Source: UBA1351 sp963677885 (GTDB lineage: Bacteria; Bacillota; Clostridia; Lachnospirales; Vallitaleaceae). Taken from it: a DNA stretch of 64,000 nucleotides. A program made the position numbers and the translations under genes. Below, piece by piece: positions 27,359 through 36,386 of the stretch (position 1 is its first letter; each line of letters starts with the position of its first letter). The stretch spans positions 3,658,001 to 3,722,000 of the forward strand of contig OY782500.1 of NCBI GenBank assembly GCA_963677885.1, read 5' to 3'. The notes under the pieces are model-generated. The model worked only from the letters and a program-made list of their open reading frames with translations. It had not been told where the DNA came from and made no database searches.

Positions 27359-28324
27359 GTGGAAAATAGATACAAAAAGTATGGGTATTTCTTTGTAAGT
27401 CCATTTTTTTTGGTATTTGCAGTCTTTGCAGTGTATCCCATTTGTTACACAGCCTATATATCCTTAACCAGATATAAGGGTTATGGTCCAAAAGTTTTTG
27501 TTGGACTGGATAATTATAAGTTGCTCTTCTCAGATCCAAATGTTGTGGATGCTTTTGTCAACACTATAAAAATATGGGGAGTTAACTTCGTTCTTCAGGT
27601 TGTTATTGCCTTTATGCTGGTTATGCTCTTTTCAGACCTTAAATACAGCTTTAAGGGTTTGGGCTTTTTCAGAATTATTTTTTATCTGCCTAACTTAATT
27701 GCAGCAACAACTGTATCTCTTATTTTTGTAAAGCTTTTAGACAGAGATTACGGAGTGGTAAACCAAGTGCTCTTCAGTGTCGGCTGGATTGATGCTTCCA
27801 TCGGCTGGATTGCCAAGCCGGTTTTGGCTCAGTTAAGTGTTTCGGCCATACAAACCTGGATGTGGTTTGGTAACTCCTTTATTCTTTTCATGGCTTCTGT
27901 TATGGCGGTCAATAAGTCTATTTATGAAGCAGCCTCCATTGATGGTGCCGGACGATTTGCAATCCTAAGAAATATTACGATTCCGTCGATTAAACCTATT
28001 CTTATGTATGTAGCTATTACAGGTCTTATCGGTGGTCTTCAGCTGTTTGAGATTCCTTTCCTGATTACAGATGGAAAAGGCTTTCCTGAAGGTAGCCTAA
28101 ATACTATGATTGTCTATATTTACAATATGGCCTTTGTTTATAAAAACTATGGTTACGCAGCGGCTATGTCTTTTGCACTTTTCTTTGTAATACTTGGAGC
28201 GACAGCTGTATTTACCTATTTTACCAACCGCCGTTCAATCATGGAGGGTATGGCAGTACGAAAGCAAAAGAAAGAAGCAGCAAGAAACATGGCAAAAGGA
28301 AAGGAAGGTGTCGTCAATGAATAA
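27359..28324 (+). CDS. Sugar ABC transporter permease (MalF/UgpA type)
   Basis: Inner-membrane subunit of 321 residues with six predicted membrane segments. It opens with YGYFFVSPFFLVFAVFAVYPI and carries the EAA loop EAASIDGAGRFAILRNITIPSI that contacts the ATPase. It starts with GTG preceded by AAAGGAGA. The next permease starts 8 bases before its stop. The pair forms the translocation channel for the ligand of the 25659 binding protein. Confidence 0.92.
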   Translation: MENRYKKYGYFFVSPFFLVFAVFAVYPICYTAYISLTRYKGYGPKVFVGLDNYKLLFSDPNVVDAFVNTIKIWGVNFVLQVVIAFMLVMLFSDLKYSFKGLGFFRIIFYLPNLIAATTVSLIFVKLLDRDYGVVNQVLFSVGWIDASIGWIAKPVLAQLSVSAIQTWMWFGNSFILFMASVMAVNKSIYEAASIDGAGRFAILRNITIPSIKPILMYVAITGLIGGLQLFEIPFLITDGKGFPEGSLNTMIVYIYNMAFVYKNYGYAAAMSFALFFVILGATAVFTYFTNRRSIMEGMAVRKQKKEAARNMAKGKEGVVNE

Positions 28325-29186
28325 TGAAAATATTACTTTTAAATCCACACCTAAACCTAAAGATCTCCTTGTCTATACCATTGGATATATTGTTTTGGCC
28401 TTTCTTGTTGTTGTTTCAGTTGTACCATTTTGGATTGTACTTATTAACGCAACCAGGGACGGTATGGCCATTTCTACCCAAGGCCTGACCATGATTCCCG
28501 GATCCAATCTGGCAGCCAACTACAAGATCCTTACAGATAATGTTGATATTATTGGTGGTTTGCTGAATTCGACAAAGATAGCTGTTTTGATAACGGTCCT
28601 GTCTTCCTATTTTTCAGCTCTGACTGCTTATGGTTTTTATATGTATAAGTTCAAAGGCAACCATTTCCTTTTTGGACTTATCGTAATTTTTATGATGGTG
28701 CCAAACCAGTTGGCTTTCCTGGGATTTGTTAAGTGGATTACCCAGTTAGGTCTGATGGACACCCATGCAGCCCTGATTATTCCATCCATTGCTTCCATTG
28801 GTACCGTCTTCTTCTTAAGGCAGTACATTTCAGCATCACTAAATAAGGAAATCGTGGAATCGGCAAGAATCGATGGGGCTGGAGAACTCCGGATTTTCCA
28901 TAATATTGCATTGCCACTCATGTCACCCGGTGTTGCAACCATGGCTATTTTCACCTTTATCGGTTCATGGAATAACTTCCTCATGCCAAGGGTGATTATT
29001 TCCAGCAAGGAAAAGGAAACCCTGCCGGTGGTTATCTCATCCCTGAAGGCCCTTAAGATTTGGCATCAGAATCAGGGTGCAATATATCTGGGCTTTGCAG
29101 TATCTATTGTGCCTATTGTTATCGTGTTTATTTTTGCATCCAAATACTTAATTGAAAGTATAGGAGCAGGTGCAATAAAAGGTTAG
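28317..29186 (+). CDS. Sugar ABC transporter permease (MalG/UgpE type)
   Basis: Second channel subunit, 289 residues, about six membrane segments, with the EAA loop ESARIDGAGELRIFHNIALP. The ATG at 28317 overlaps the upstream permease and has AAAGGAAGG about 8 bases before it; the earlier in-frame start at 28194 would lie deep inside the other permease and is rejected. A terminator follows. Confidence 0.92.
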   Translation: MNNENITFKSTPKPKDLLVYTIGYIVLAFLVVVSVVPFWIVLINATRDGMAISTQGLTMIPGSNLAANYKILTDNVDIIGGLLNSTKIAVLITVLSSYFSALTAYGFYMYKFKGNHFLFGLIVIFMMVPNQLAFLGFVKWITQLGLMDTHAALIIPSIASIGTVFFLRQYISASLNKEIVESARIDGAGELRIFHNIALPLMSPGVATMAIFTFIGSWNNFLMPRVIISSKEKETLPVVISSLKALKIWHQNQGAIYLGFAVSIVPIVIVFIFASKYLIESIGAGAIKG

Positions 29187-29193
29187 ACAAAAT

Positions 29194-29225
29194 AAAACCG
29201 ACGGGCTCATACCTGTCGGTTTTTC
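29194..29225 (+). terminator. Rho-independent terminator after the permease genes
   Basis: ACCGACGGG-CTCATA-CCTGTCGGT, a 9-bp stem with one G-T pair, is followed by TTTTT. The next gene starts only 38 bases later, so partial read-through into it is likely. Confidence 0.85.
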
Positions 29226-29262
29226 TAAATGTAATAATCAATTGTTAGTAAGGAGAATGATC

Positions 29263-32200
29263 ATGAACCAAGAAATTTATGTAGGAAATAATAGGATACA
29301 GGGACTAAATAAACCTGTGGCAATGAAGAAGGTATCCATCCAAGGGGAGGACTTTTATTTTATTGAGAATTTTAAAACCATGAAACCTTTTTTGATGACT
29401 ATTGTCAGTCATGGGGATCAGTGGATGTATATATCAAGTACCGGAGGCCTCACCTGTGGAAGGAAAAATGCAGAGTCTGCTCTTTTCCCTTATGAAACAG
29501 ATGACAAGATCCACGACTCCTATAACACGACAGGACCTGAAACCCACTTGATACTTGAAAAAAGTGACAGACAGATTTTATGGAGTCCTTTTTCAAAATC
29601 TCAGGAAGGGGTTTACGATGTCAGTGAGAATCTCTATAAAAGCGTATTAGGTAATAAAATCATCTTTGAAGCCATCAACCATGATCTGCAAATAACTTTC
29701 AAATACTGCTGGAAATACTCAGATGCCTTTGGTTTTGTCCGTGAGTCAGGGCTTATCAATAATTCAGGAGACCAAGTGACCATTAAAGTTCTTGATGGTA
29801 TCCGCAACATTCTGCCTTACGGCGTTACTACCTTGCTTCAGACAACAAAATCAACTCTTCTTGACGGTTATAAACGTTGTGAATTGGAAGCTAAGACAGG
29901 TCTAGGTATTTATACACTTTCTTCTACTTTAACCGATAAGGCTGAACCATCGGAGTCCCTTAAAGCCACCAGTGTATGGTCTTATGGGCTTGAACAAGCC
30001 AACCGCCTATTATGTGAAGACCAGGTTTCAAACTTCCTAAAGACAGGGGAACTTGTAGCAGAAAAAGATATAAAGGGCAAGAGAGGTGCTTATTATATCT
30101 CAGACAGTATTAAACTGGAAGCAGGTTCTGATAAAAATTGGTTTATTGTGGCTGAACTTAACCAAAGTGGTGTTCAGATTGAAGCCTTGATCGACCAATT
30201 ATCAAAGTCTTTGGAAGATGATGAGAAGGCTCCTTATGAAAGGATCATGGACAGGCTGTTAAGTGATATCAAAAAGGGAGACCAGGCCTTAAGAAAGCAT
30301 GTCTTTGAATCCGATGGTTTACAATGTTCAGGTAATGACAGGGCTATGGATAGACATTTTTCCAATACCCTCTTTAACATTATGAGAGGGGGACTCTATG
30401 CAGATGGCTATGACATTGACCGGACTGACTTGGTTGAATTTGCCAAGTCCTGGAATCAACCTCTCTATTTGGAAATGAAGGACTTTTTCGATGAACTGCC
30501 TCAGATGATGAACTATGAGGCATTACTGAAAAGAGCAAAAGAGACCAATCATCCAGTTCTTATACGCATCATGATGGAATACCTTCCCATAACCTATAGC
30601 AGACGTCATGGAGACCCAAGCCGTCCATGGAATAAATTCAATATTGATATCACCAAGGAAGACGGAAGTAGAAAACTGCAGTTTGAAGGCAACTGGCGGG
30701 ATATTTTCCAAAACTGGGAAGCATTATCCCTTTCCTATCCGGCATATATTGAAGGAATAATTGGAAAATTTGTTAACGCTTCAACAGCTGACGGTTACAA
30801 TCCATACCGTATAACCAAAGATGGTATTGACTGGGAGGTTTTAGATCCTGATGAACCTTGGTCAAATATCGGTTATTGGGGGGATCATCAACTGATCTAC
30901 CTTCTTAAATTGCTGGAGTTATCCAAAAAGTACAATGGGAGTAAGCTTGATCAATTGATGACTCAAGAAGTCTTTGTATACGGAAATGTACCTTATCGTA
31001 TAGCTGGGATTGAAGATTTGATTAAGGACCCTAGAAATTCAATCAGCTTTGATGATGACCAAGCAGCCATGATTGAAGAGAGAGTAAAAACCTATGGTGC
31101 TGATGGAAAATTGCTTTTTGCAGGTGAGGGCATTCATAGGGTGAATCTAATGGAGAAACTTTTAGTAACCTTACTGACAAAACTGTCTAATTATGTTCCG
31201 GAAGGTGGTATCTGGATGAATACCCAGAGACCTGAGTGGAATGATGCCAACAATGCCTTGGTGGGTTACGGTTTATCTATGGTGACCCTTTATTACCTTC
31301 ACCGTTTTCTTGTGTTTATGGATGATTTTATGAAAAAATCGTCTTTGGAAACGATCATGCTTTCAGAGGAAGTCTTTGATTTCTTCCAAAGTATTAAAAG
31401 TATGTTTGTAGATGGCCGTTATTTACTTGGTGCAAAAGTCAATGATTCAGATCGCTTCAAGATGGTCACCAAACTTGGTCAGGCTGGTGAAGTCTACCGA
31501 AACTCTGTCTATAATGGGTTTTCAGGTCAGAAGAAACGTCTTGAAAGTCAGGCAATTGTAGATTTTATTCAAGATACGACCCAACACATGAAAGATGCTA
31601 TTGTTAAGAATAAGAGAGAGGATGGCCTATACCATTCCTATAATTTAATTAAGTTTAAAGAAAGAGAGAGTCGTGTATCCCACCTTTATGAGATGTTGGA
31701 AGGACAGGTTGCCCTTCTTTCTTCTAAGGCTCTTAGGACTGATGAGGCAGTAAGTTTATTGAAAGCCTTAAAAAACAGCCGGATATACAGACAGAACCAG
31801 AATTCATACATGCTTTATCCAAATAAGGCCTTACCTGAGTTCTTGGATAAGAATATCATACCTGAAGAAAGGGTATTTGGTTCAAAAGTCTTAAGAAGTG
31901 AACTTGAAAAAGCTACTTCATCAATCATTCAAAAAGATATTCATGGACATTACCGTTTTGATGGTAAGTTCAGAAATGGTGATGATTTAAAGGCAAGTCT
32001 GCTTGCCCTTGGGGAATACGATACCGAGAATGTACTTGAAGCTGAAGAAATTTTCTCGGATATATTCAATCATCATGAGTTTACCGGACGGTCAGGAACC
32101 TTCTATAAGTATGAAGGCCTTGGCTGCATATACTGGCATATGGTTTCCAAATTATTGTTAGCTGTTGAAGAAAATGCAATAGAAGCATTTGAAACAGGCA

Positions 32201-32718
32201 ATCCGCTAGCCGTAGAATTAGCTGCCATCTACACTGACATTAAGGCGGGTATTGGAGCAGAGAAAAGTCCTGATCTCTATGGTGCTTTCCCAACAGATGC
32301 CTATTCACACACACCCGGATTTGCAGGTGTTCAACAACCGGGTATGACTGGACAGGTTAAAGAAGATATTATATCCAGGTTTGGTGAGTTAGGTATTTGC
32401 GTTGAAGGGGGAAGGATTCAATTGAAGCCATATCTCTTGGAAAGAGAGGAGTTTTTGACAGAGGAAAAAAACTGGAAACTTTTTGATGGCAATGTTGAGC
32501 GGACCATAAAGCTTGAGACTGGTGAATTTGGATTTACCTATTGTACAGTACCTTTTATCTATCGGTTAGGCAGTGAAAACCATGTCGCTGTTTACGATAA
32601 AGAAGGCCAAGTGACGGAAGGTGATCTGACTAGTGGCCTGTCACAAGAAATCAGCGATCATATATTTTCAAGGAATGGTCAGATTGACCGTGTTGAAGTC
32701 GTTATAAAATCAGCTTAA
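29263..32718 (+). CDS. Large cytoplasmic (alpha/alpha)6-barrel enzyme, GH94-superfamily-like, possible glycoside phosphorylase
   Basis: Protein of 1151 residues without signal peptide. The N-terminal third looks like a beta-sandwich (FYFIENFKTMKPFLMTIVS; STGGLTCGRKNAESALFPY). The middle contains a helical region with EWNDANNALVGYG near residue 668, which resembles the WND acid motif of GH94 phosphorylases (there DWNDGMN). The C-terminal part returns to beta structure. Length suits the long phosphorylase families related to GH94, such as GH149 or GH161, but this is judged by eye. Its place after a sugar ABC operon supports intracellular oligosaccharide cleavage. The ATG at 29263 has AAGGAG seven bases upstream. 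Confidence 0.55.
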   Translation: MNQEIYVGNNRIQGLNKPVAMKKVSIQGEDFYFIENFKTMKPFLMTIVSHGDQWMYISSTGGLTCGRKNAESALFPYETDDKIHDSYNTTGPETHLILEKSDRQILWSPFSKSQEGVYDVSENLYKSVLGNKIIFEAINHDLQITFKYCWKYSDAFGFVRESGLINNSGDQVTIKVLDGIRNILPYGVTTLLQTTKSTLLDGYKRCELEAKTGLGIYTLSSTLTDKAEPSESLKATSVWSYGLEQANRLLCEDQVSNFLKTGELVAEKDIKGKRGAYYISDSIKLEAGSDKNWFIVAELNQSGVQIEALIDQLSKSLEDDEKAPYERIMDRLLSDIKKGDQALRKHVFESDGLQCSGNDRAMDRHFSNTLFNIMRGGLYADGYDIDRTDLVEFAKSWNQPLYLEMKDFFDELPQMMNYEALLKRAKETNHPVLIRIMMEYLPITYSRRHGDPSRPWNKFNIDITKEDGSRKLQFEGNWRDIFQNWEALSLSYPAYIEGIIGKFVNASTADGYNPYRITKDGIDWEVLDPDEPWSNIGYWGDHQLIYLLKLLELSKKYNGSKLDQLMTQEVFVYGNVPYRIAGIEDLIKDPRNSISFDDDQAAMIEERVKTYGADGKLLFAGEGIHRVNLMEKLLVTLLTKLSNYVPEGGIWMNTQRPEWNDANNALVGYGLSMVTLYYLHRFLVFMDDFMKKSSLETIMLSEEVFDFFQSIKSMFVDGRYLLGAKVNDSDRFKMVTKLGQAGEVYRNSVYNGFSGQKKRLESQAIVDFIQDTTQHMKDAIVKNKREDGLYHSYNLIKFKERESRVSHLYEMLEGQVALLSSKALRTDEAVSLLKALKNSRIYRQNQNSYMLYPNKALPEFLDKNIIPEERVFGSKVLRSELEKATSSIIQKDIHGHYRFDGKFRNGDDLKASLLALGEYDTENVLEAEEIFSDIFNHHEFTGRSGTFYKYEGLGCIYWHMVSKLLLAVEENAIEAFETGNPLAVELAAIYTDIKAGIGAEKSPDLYGAFPTDAYSHTPGFAGVQQPGMTGQVKEDIISRFGELGICVEGGRIQLKPYLLEREEFLTEEKNWKLFDGNVERTIKLETGEFGFTYCTVPFIYRLGSENHVAVYDKEGQVTEGDLTSGLSQEISDHIFSRNGQIDRVEVVIKSA

Positions 32719-32746
32719 TCATAAAGGTAATCTTACTTCATCAAGG

Positions 32747-32789
32747 GGCCGGTTCAAATGAAATTTTGAGCCGGTCTCTTGTCTTTTTT
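32747..32789 (+). terminator. Rho-independent terminator after the large enzyme gene
   Basis: CCGGTTCAAA / TTTGAGCCGG (one G-T pair), with short loop, is followed by TCTCTTGTCTTTTTT. It lies about 30 bases after the stop. Confidence 0.8.
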
Positions 32790-32886
32790 AAATGATCAGG
32801 AGACTTGTAATAGGCTATTGACCTGAAGAGGTCACATAGCATATGATAATAATGAGAATAAATCTCTTTTACCTAAAAGGTAATTG

Positions 32887-32914
32887 TTGAAACCCTTATT
32901 AAATACTATATAAT
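32887..32914 (+). promoter_or_regulatory. Sigma-A-type promoter of the second ABC operon
   Basis: TTGAAA and TATAAT are 16 bases apart and 58 bases upstream of the binding-protein start codon. Confidence 0.65.
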
Positions 32915-32971
32915 AATAGTCAGAGTAAAAGACAAATAAGACATTCAATATGTTAGTAGGAAGGTATAAAC

Positions 32972-33895
32972 ATGAAAAAAGCAATATTATTGACAGTCGT
33001 TCTAGGTCTTCTCATTGTATTGGGAGGATGTGGCAAGAAAGAAGTTCTAGATGATACCATAACCTTAGGGCTTATGCCCTCAGAAGATACAATGCCCCTA
33101 ATTGTAGCCAAAGAAATGGGTTACTTTGATGAGATGGGTCTTGACGTTCAATTTGAGGTTTTCAGAAATCCAAAGGATAGGGATGCAGCTCTTCAGGCTA
33201 AGGAACTAGACGGTATTATCGGTGATCAGATGGGGATCTGCCTCTATCAAAATGCGGGCTTTGATATGAAAATTGTATCCTATACGGATTGTGATTTTAT
33301 ACTTATTGCCTCTGACCAGTCAGGAATTTCGTCTATTGATGAACTTGGGGGTAAAAGCGTAGCCATCTCAGAGAATACAGTCATTGAATATTCCCTGGAC
33401 CGTATGCTTGATTCAGCATCCATTGATAGAGACCTGGTAGAGAAAGTTCCGGTTCCGGCAATACCTGCCCGTGTAGAAATGTTGGCTTCAGGTCAGGTGG
33501 ATCTAGTTCTTCTTCCGGAGCCATTTGCAGCTCTTGCTATAGGAAATGGCGGTGTGGTGATTGGTAAGGACAGTCAGTATGGTGACTCATCAACAGTTCT
33601 TGCTTTTAGAGGAGAGGTTTTGGAGGCTAAAGATGCCGAGATTAAAGCCCTTCTGGAAGCCTATGACAAGGGTGTTGAGTATATTCAGGAAACTGAAATT
33701 TCTGAATATGAGGACTTGATTATAAGTACCATCGGATTTCCAGAGGAAATGAAGGGTAAGATTGTCCTTCACGACTATAGAAAATCAGGTCTTCCAGACC
33801 AAAGTGATATTGAGAAAGTTATTGAATGGATAGAGGAAAAAGGAATTAACCAGAAGGAAATTACGCCTTCTGATATGATAAAAGAGGTTGACTAG
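32972..33895 (+). CDS. NMT1/SsuA-like ABC substrate-binding lipoprotein
   Basis: Binding protein of 307 residues with signal peptide and lipobox VLGGC (Cys about residue 20). The mature start ITLGLMPSEDTMPLIVAKEMGYFDEMGLDVQ, the repeated LDGIIGDQMG pattern and LASGQVDLVLLPEPFAAL are typical of the NMT1/ThiY/SsuA/TauA group, which bind thiamine precursors, sulfonates, nitrate or similar small anions. The ligand cannot be told apart here: no TPP riboswitch or sulfur gene is adjacent. The ATPase gene begins directly after the stop codon. Confidence 0.85.
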   Translation: MKKAILLTVVLGLLIVLGGCGKKEVLDDTITLGLMPSEDTMPLIVAKEMGYFDEMGLDVQFEVFRNPKDRDAALQAKELDGIIGDQMGICLYQNAGFDMKIVSYTDCDFILIASDQSGISSIDELGGKSVAISENTVIEYSLDRMLDSASIDRDLVEKVPVPAIPARVEMLASGQVDLVLLPEPFAALAIGNGGVVIGKDSQYGDSSTVLAFRGEVLEAKDAEIKALLEAYDKGVEYIQETEISEYEDLIISTIGFPEEMKGKIVLHDYRKSGLPDQSDIEKVIEWIEEKGINQKEITPSDMIKEVD

Positions 33896-34636
33896 ATGCT
33901 AAAAATTCATGATCTTGAAGTTGGTTACAAAAAGGATAAAAAAGAAGTTAAGGTTCTGGGGCCCTTAAATTTTCAGATAGGGCAAGGCGAGATTGTCGGT
34001 GTTATCGGCCCCTCCGGTTGTGGCAAAACAACCTTGCTTAACGTCCTTGCCGGAGTTAATAAGAATTACCTGGGGCAGGTTTCACTTAATGACAGTCATG
34101 GCTACAAGGTGGGCTACATTCCCCAGCACTATGGACTTCTTCCCTGGATGACCGTTCGTGAAAACTGTAGGCTGCCTTTTAAGATTGGGAAAGACCCCTC
34201 TGTGGGAAAAGATCCAACCGATGAATTTTTTGATAAGAGGCTGAATAAGATGATGACGGAATTGGGGCTTGAAGGCTATGAGGGGTCATATCCAAACCAG
34301 TTAAGCGGTGGTCAGAGGCAGAGGGTTGCTATAGCCAGAGCCTTGCTTATGAAACCGGATCTTATGTTAATGGATGAGCCATTTTCATCCTTGGATGCCA
34401 TCCGACGGGAAGAGGCCAGGGATATCTTTCTTAAGATGTGGTCCAAATACAAGACCACAACCCTTTTTGTTACTCATGATATTGACGAAGCCTTGTTTTT
34501 GGGACAAAGGATTTTGGTTCTATCTAATGTACCCGGCAATATTATTAAGGTTATCGACAACCAACAGTTTGGCATTAAAACGGAAAGACACAGTGACATT
34601 AAGTCGCTCTTGGATGAGGTGGCAGGACATGTATAA
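33896..34636 (+). CDS. ABC transporter ATP-binding protein (SsuB/TauB type)
   Basis: Cytoplasmic ATPase of 246 residues. Walker A GPSGCGKTTLL, Q-loop in GYIPQHYGLLPWMTVREN, signature LSGGQRQRVAIARAL, Walker B LMLMDEPFSSLD and the switch His in FVTHDIDEAL are all present. The start codon abuts the stop of the binding-protein gene, and the permease gene starts 8 bases before its own stop. This shows a tightly coupled three-gene transporter operon. Confidence 0.94.
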   Translation: MLKIHDLEVGYKKDKKEVKVLGPLNFQIGQGEIVGVIGPSGCGKTTLLNVLAGVNKNYLGQVSLNDSHGYKVGYIPQHYGLLPWMTVRENCRLPFKIGKDPSVGKDPTDEFFDKRLNKMMTELGLEGYEGSYPNQLSGGQRQRVAIARALLMKPDLMLMDEPFSSLDAIRREEARDIFLKMWSKYKTTTLFVTHDIDEALFLGQRILVLSNVPGNIIKVIDNQQFGIKTERHSDIKSLLDEVAGHV

Positions 34637-35390
34637 TCCTATTCCTGAAAAAAAGCGGATGAAGGAATTTTTGGTCGGTGTCATACTTCTGCATTTGATC
34701 TGGTTTCTATTGTCTCTACTCCTTCAAATGAAGACCCTGCCATCACCGGTCACGGTATATAGGGATTTTCTTGATATAAGATCTTTAGATCTTTTGCAGC
34801 ATGTAGGTCTTAGTCTTTACAGGGTAATCATGGGAATTTTATCGGCTGTTATAGTGGGGGTTGTGGTTGGTCTTACTATGGCTCAATCCCAATCCTGGAA
34901 CAAGTATTTAGGGGTTATGGTTTACCTGACCTATCCCATTCCCAAAACGGTGTTTTTACCAGTACTTATGATTCTGTTTGGCCTTGGAGATGTATCTAAG
35001 ATTTTGTTGATATTTCTAATTGTGGTATTCCAGATTAGTTTGACGGTGAGAGACGCTGTCCTGAACATTGATAAGGAAAATTATGATATACTTAAAAGCA
35101 TGAATGCAGGAAAAATGGAAATTCATGCTTATGTAACCCTGCCAGCGATTGTACCGGAGATACTGACCAGTGTGAGGCTTTCAACAGGTACAGCCTTATC
35201 TGTTTTGTTCTTCTCTGAAGCATACGGTACTAAGTATGGTATGGGCTACTATATACTGGATGCATGGTCAAGGATTGATTACCTATCCATGTATAAAGGA
35301 ATTGTAACCATAAGTTTTATTGGTTTTTTGCTTTTTCTCTTGATTGACAGTATTGAAGGCAAGCTATGTAAATGGAAGGAAAGAGCATAA
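34629..35390 (+). CDS. ABC transporter permease (SsuC/ThiX type)
   Basis: Membrane subunit of 253 residues with about six hydrophobic segments. The EAA-type loop lies around DILKSMNAGKMEIHAYVTLP. The ATG at 34629 overlaps the ATPase gene by 8 bases and gives MYNPIPEKKRMKEFLVG; the longer frame from 34374 is only the shadow inside the ATPase gene. A downstream ATG at 34662 is possible but lacks a better ribosome-binding site. The OsmC-like gene follows after 16 bases. Confidence 0.9.
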   Translation: MYNPIPEKKRMKEFLVGVILLHLIWFLLSLLLQMKTLPSPVTVYRDFLDIRSLDLLQHVGLSLYRVIMGILSAVIVGVVVGLTMAQSQSWNKYLGVMVYLTYPIPKTVFLPVLMILFGLGDVSKILLIFLIVVFQISLTVRDAVLNIDKENYDILKSMNAGKMEIHAYVTLPAIVPEILTSVRLSTGTALSVLFFSEAYGTKYGMGYYILDAWSRIDYLSMYKGIVTISFIGFLLFLLIDSIEGKLCKWKERA

Positions 35391-35406
35391 GAAGAAAGGA
35401 GCTATT

Positions 35407-35805
35407 ATGGCTGTTAGACATTTAGATGTAGAATTTACCAATGAATTTAAAGGTGTGGCCAAGATGCCAAATGTTGATATTAAGATTGGAATGGAAGAGG
35501 GAGAGGCGCTGCCCTATGATCTGCTTTTTGCAGCCCTTGCCTCCTGCCTTTATTCAACATTTCTAGAAATTCTGGATAAGAAGAAAATCGATTTTGAAGG
35601 CTGTACCCTTAGTATAACCGGAGAGAAGAGGGAGGAAGTCCCTACGACCCTCAAGTGGGTGAATGTGTCTTTTGGAATCAAAGGTGTTGATGCCGGCAAG
35701 GAAAAAGCGGTGACTAAATCAGCAGACCTATCCACTAAATACTGTTCCATATTCCAGACCATAGCCGGTGTTGCTGATATGAGTTTTGACGTGGTTTTGT
35801 CATAA
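35407..35805 (+). CDS. OsmC/Ohr family protein
   Basis: Small protein of 132 residues with the OsmC fold. The two redox cysteines are visible in FAALASCLYSTFLEI and STKYCSIFQTIAGV, so a thiol-dependent peroxidase activity on organic hydroperoxides is possible, though some OsmC proteins have other roles. AAAGGAG precedes the ATG at 35407; the upstream in-frame start at 35344 would lie in the permease gene. It is the last gene of the ABC operon, and its role there is unclear. Confidence 0.85.
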   Translation: MAVRHLDVEFTNEFKGVAKMPNVDIKIGMEEGEALPYDLLFAALASCLYSTFLEILDKKKIDFEGCTLSITGEKREEVPTTLKWVNVSFGIKGVDAGKEKAVTKSADLSTKYCSIFQTIAGVADMSFDVVLS

Positions 35806-35824
35806 AATTGTAATTGGTTAACCC

Positions 35825-35852
35825 TTGTTAAAGTCAGGGTTTGTGATATAAT
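35825..35852 (+). promoter_or_regulatory. Promoter of the 36-37.3 kb membrane-protein operon
   Basis: TTGTTA, 16 bases, then TGA-TATAAT (extended -10). The -10 directly abuts a terminator-like hairpin, so the transcription start would fall inside that hairpin sequence. Confidence 0.6.
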
Positions 35853-35897
35853 GGGTATGATGCAAAGGCAGGTTTAGCCTAAGCGCATACCCTTTTT
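35853..35897 (+). terminator. Terminator-like hairpin after the OsmC gene
   Basis: Stem GGGTATG / CATACCC encloses a smaller hairpin AGGC-AGGTTTA-GCCT and is followed by TTTTT. It probably ends the ABC/OsmC transcript. Confidence 0.65.
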
Positions 35898-35981
35898 ATA
35901 TGGCACTTGTTCTGGTGTGACCTATGCCAATGGACGTGTCAAAAATGTAAAAGGGATTATTTTAGAAACGGGGTGAACCCT

Positions 35982-36371
35982 ATGGCTAACGAAGAGAGAA
36001 TCAGATTGATGACAAAACTCGCTTCCTATGAAGAAAATCAAGGAAAAAAAGATTTTCGGATTATGAGACGGTCCAAATCGGATCATATTTCCTATAACAG
36101 TTTTGTTACATGTGTTCTGGCTTCTATTGCAGTATTTATTGTATTTGCTGCAGATTTCGGTTCCAAGTTCATAGAGAATCTGGCGCAGTTCACTGACTAC
36201 GATTTTGTTGGTGATGGTATTGAATACTTAACCTTGTGGATTCTCATTATGGCTGTATACTCGTTCTTAAGCGGCAGAATGTACCGCAAAGAATATGATG
36301 AAGCTGAAAAACGGATCATGGATTATAAGAAAGACATGAAAGAACTTGGTCAGATGTCAAGTAAAAGTTAA
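35982..36371 (+). CDS. Small two-TM membrane protein of unknown function
   Basis: Protein of 129 residues: a charged N-terminus (NEERIRLMTKLASYEENQGKKDF), two membrane segments (about 43-62 and 82-100), and a basic, helical C-terminus. I do not recognise the family. The ATG at 35982 has GGGGTGA upstream; the longer frame from 35907 has no ribosome-binding site and an odd Cys-rich start. The next gene begins 15 bases later, and the two are probably one transcript leading toward cdaA. Confidence 0.7.
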   Translation: MANEERIRLMTKLASYEENQGKKDFRIMRRSKSDHISYNSFVTCVLASIAVFIVFAADFGSKFIENLAQFTDYDFVGDGIEYLTLWILIMAVYSFLSGRMYRKEYDEAEKRIMDYKKDMKELGQMSSKS

Positions 36372-36386
36372 TTTGGAGGACATGAA

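Noticed and set aside
28194..28316. N-terminal extension of the second sugar permease
   Set aside because: It would be translated from within the first permease gene and has no membrane-protein character; ATG at 28317 has a ribosome-binding site.
34374..34628. Long N-terminal extension of the SsuC-type permease
   Set aside because: It lies wholly inside the ATPase gene in another frame; the start with ordinary spacing is at 34629.
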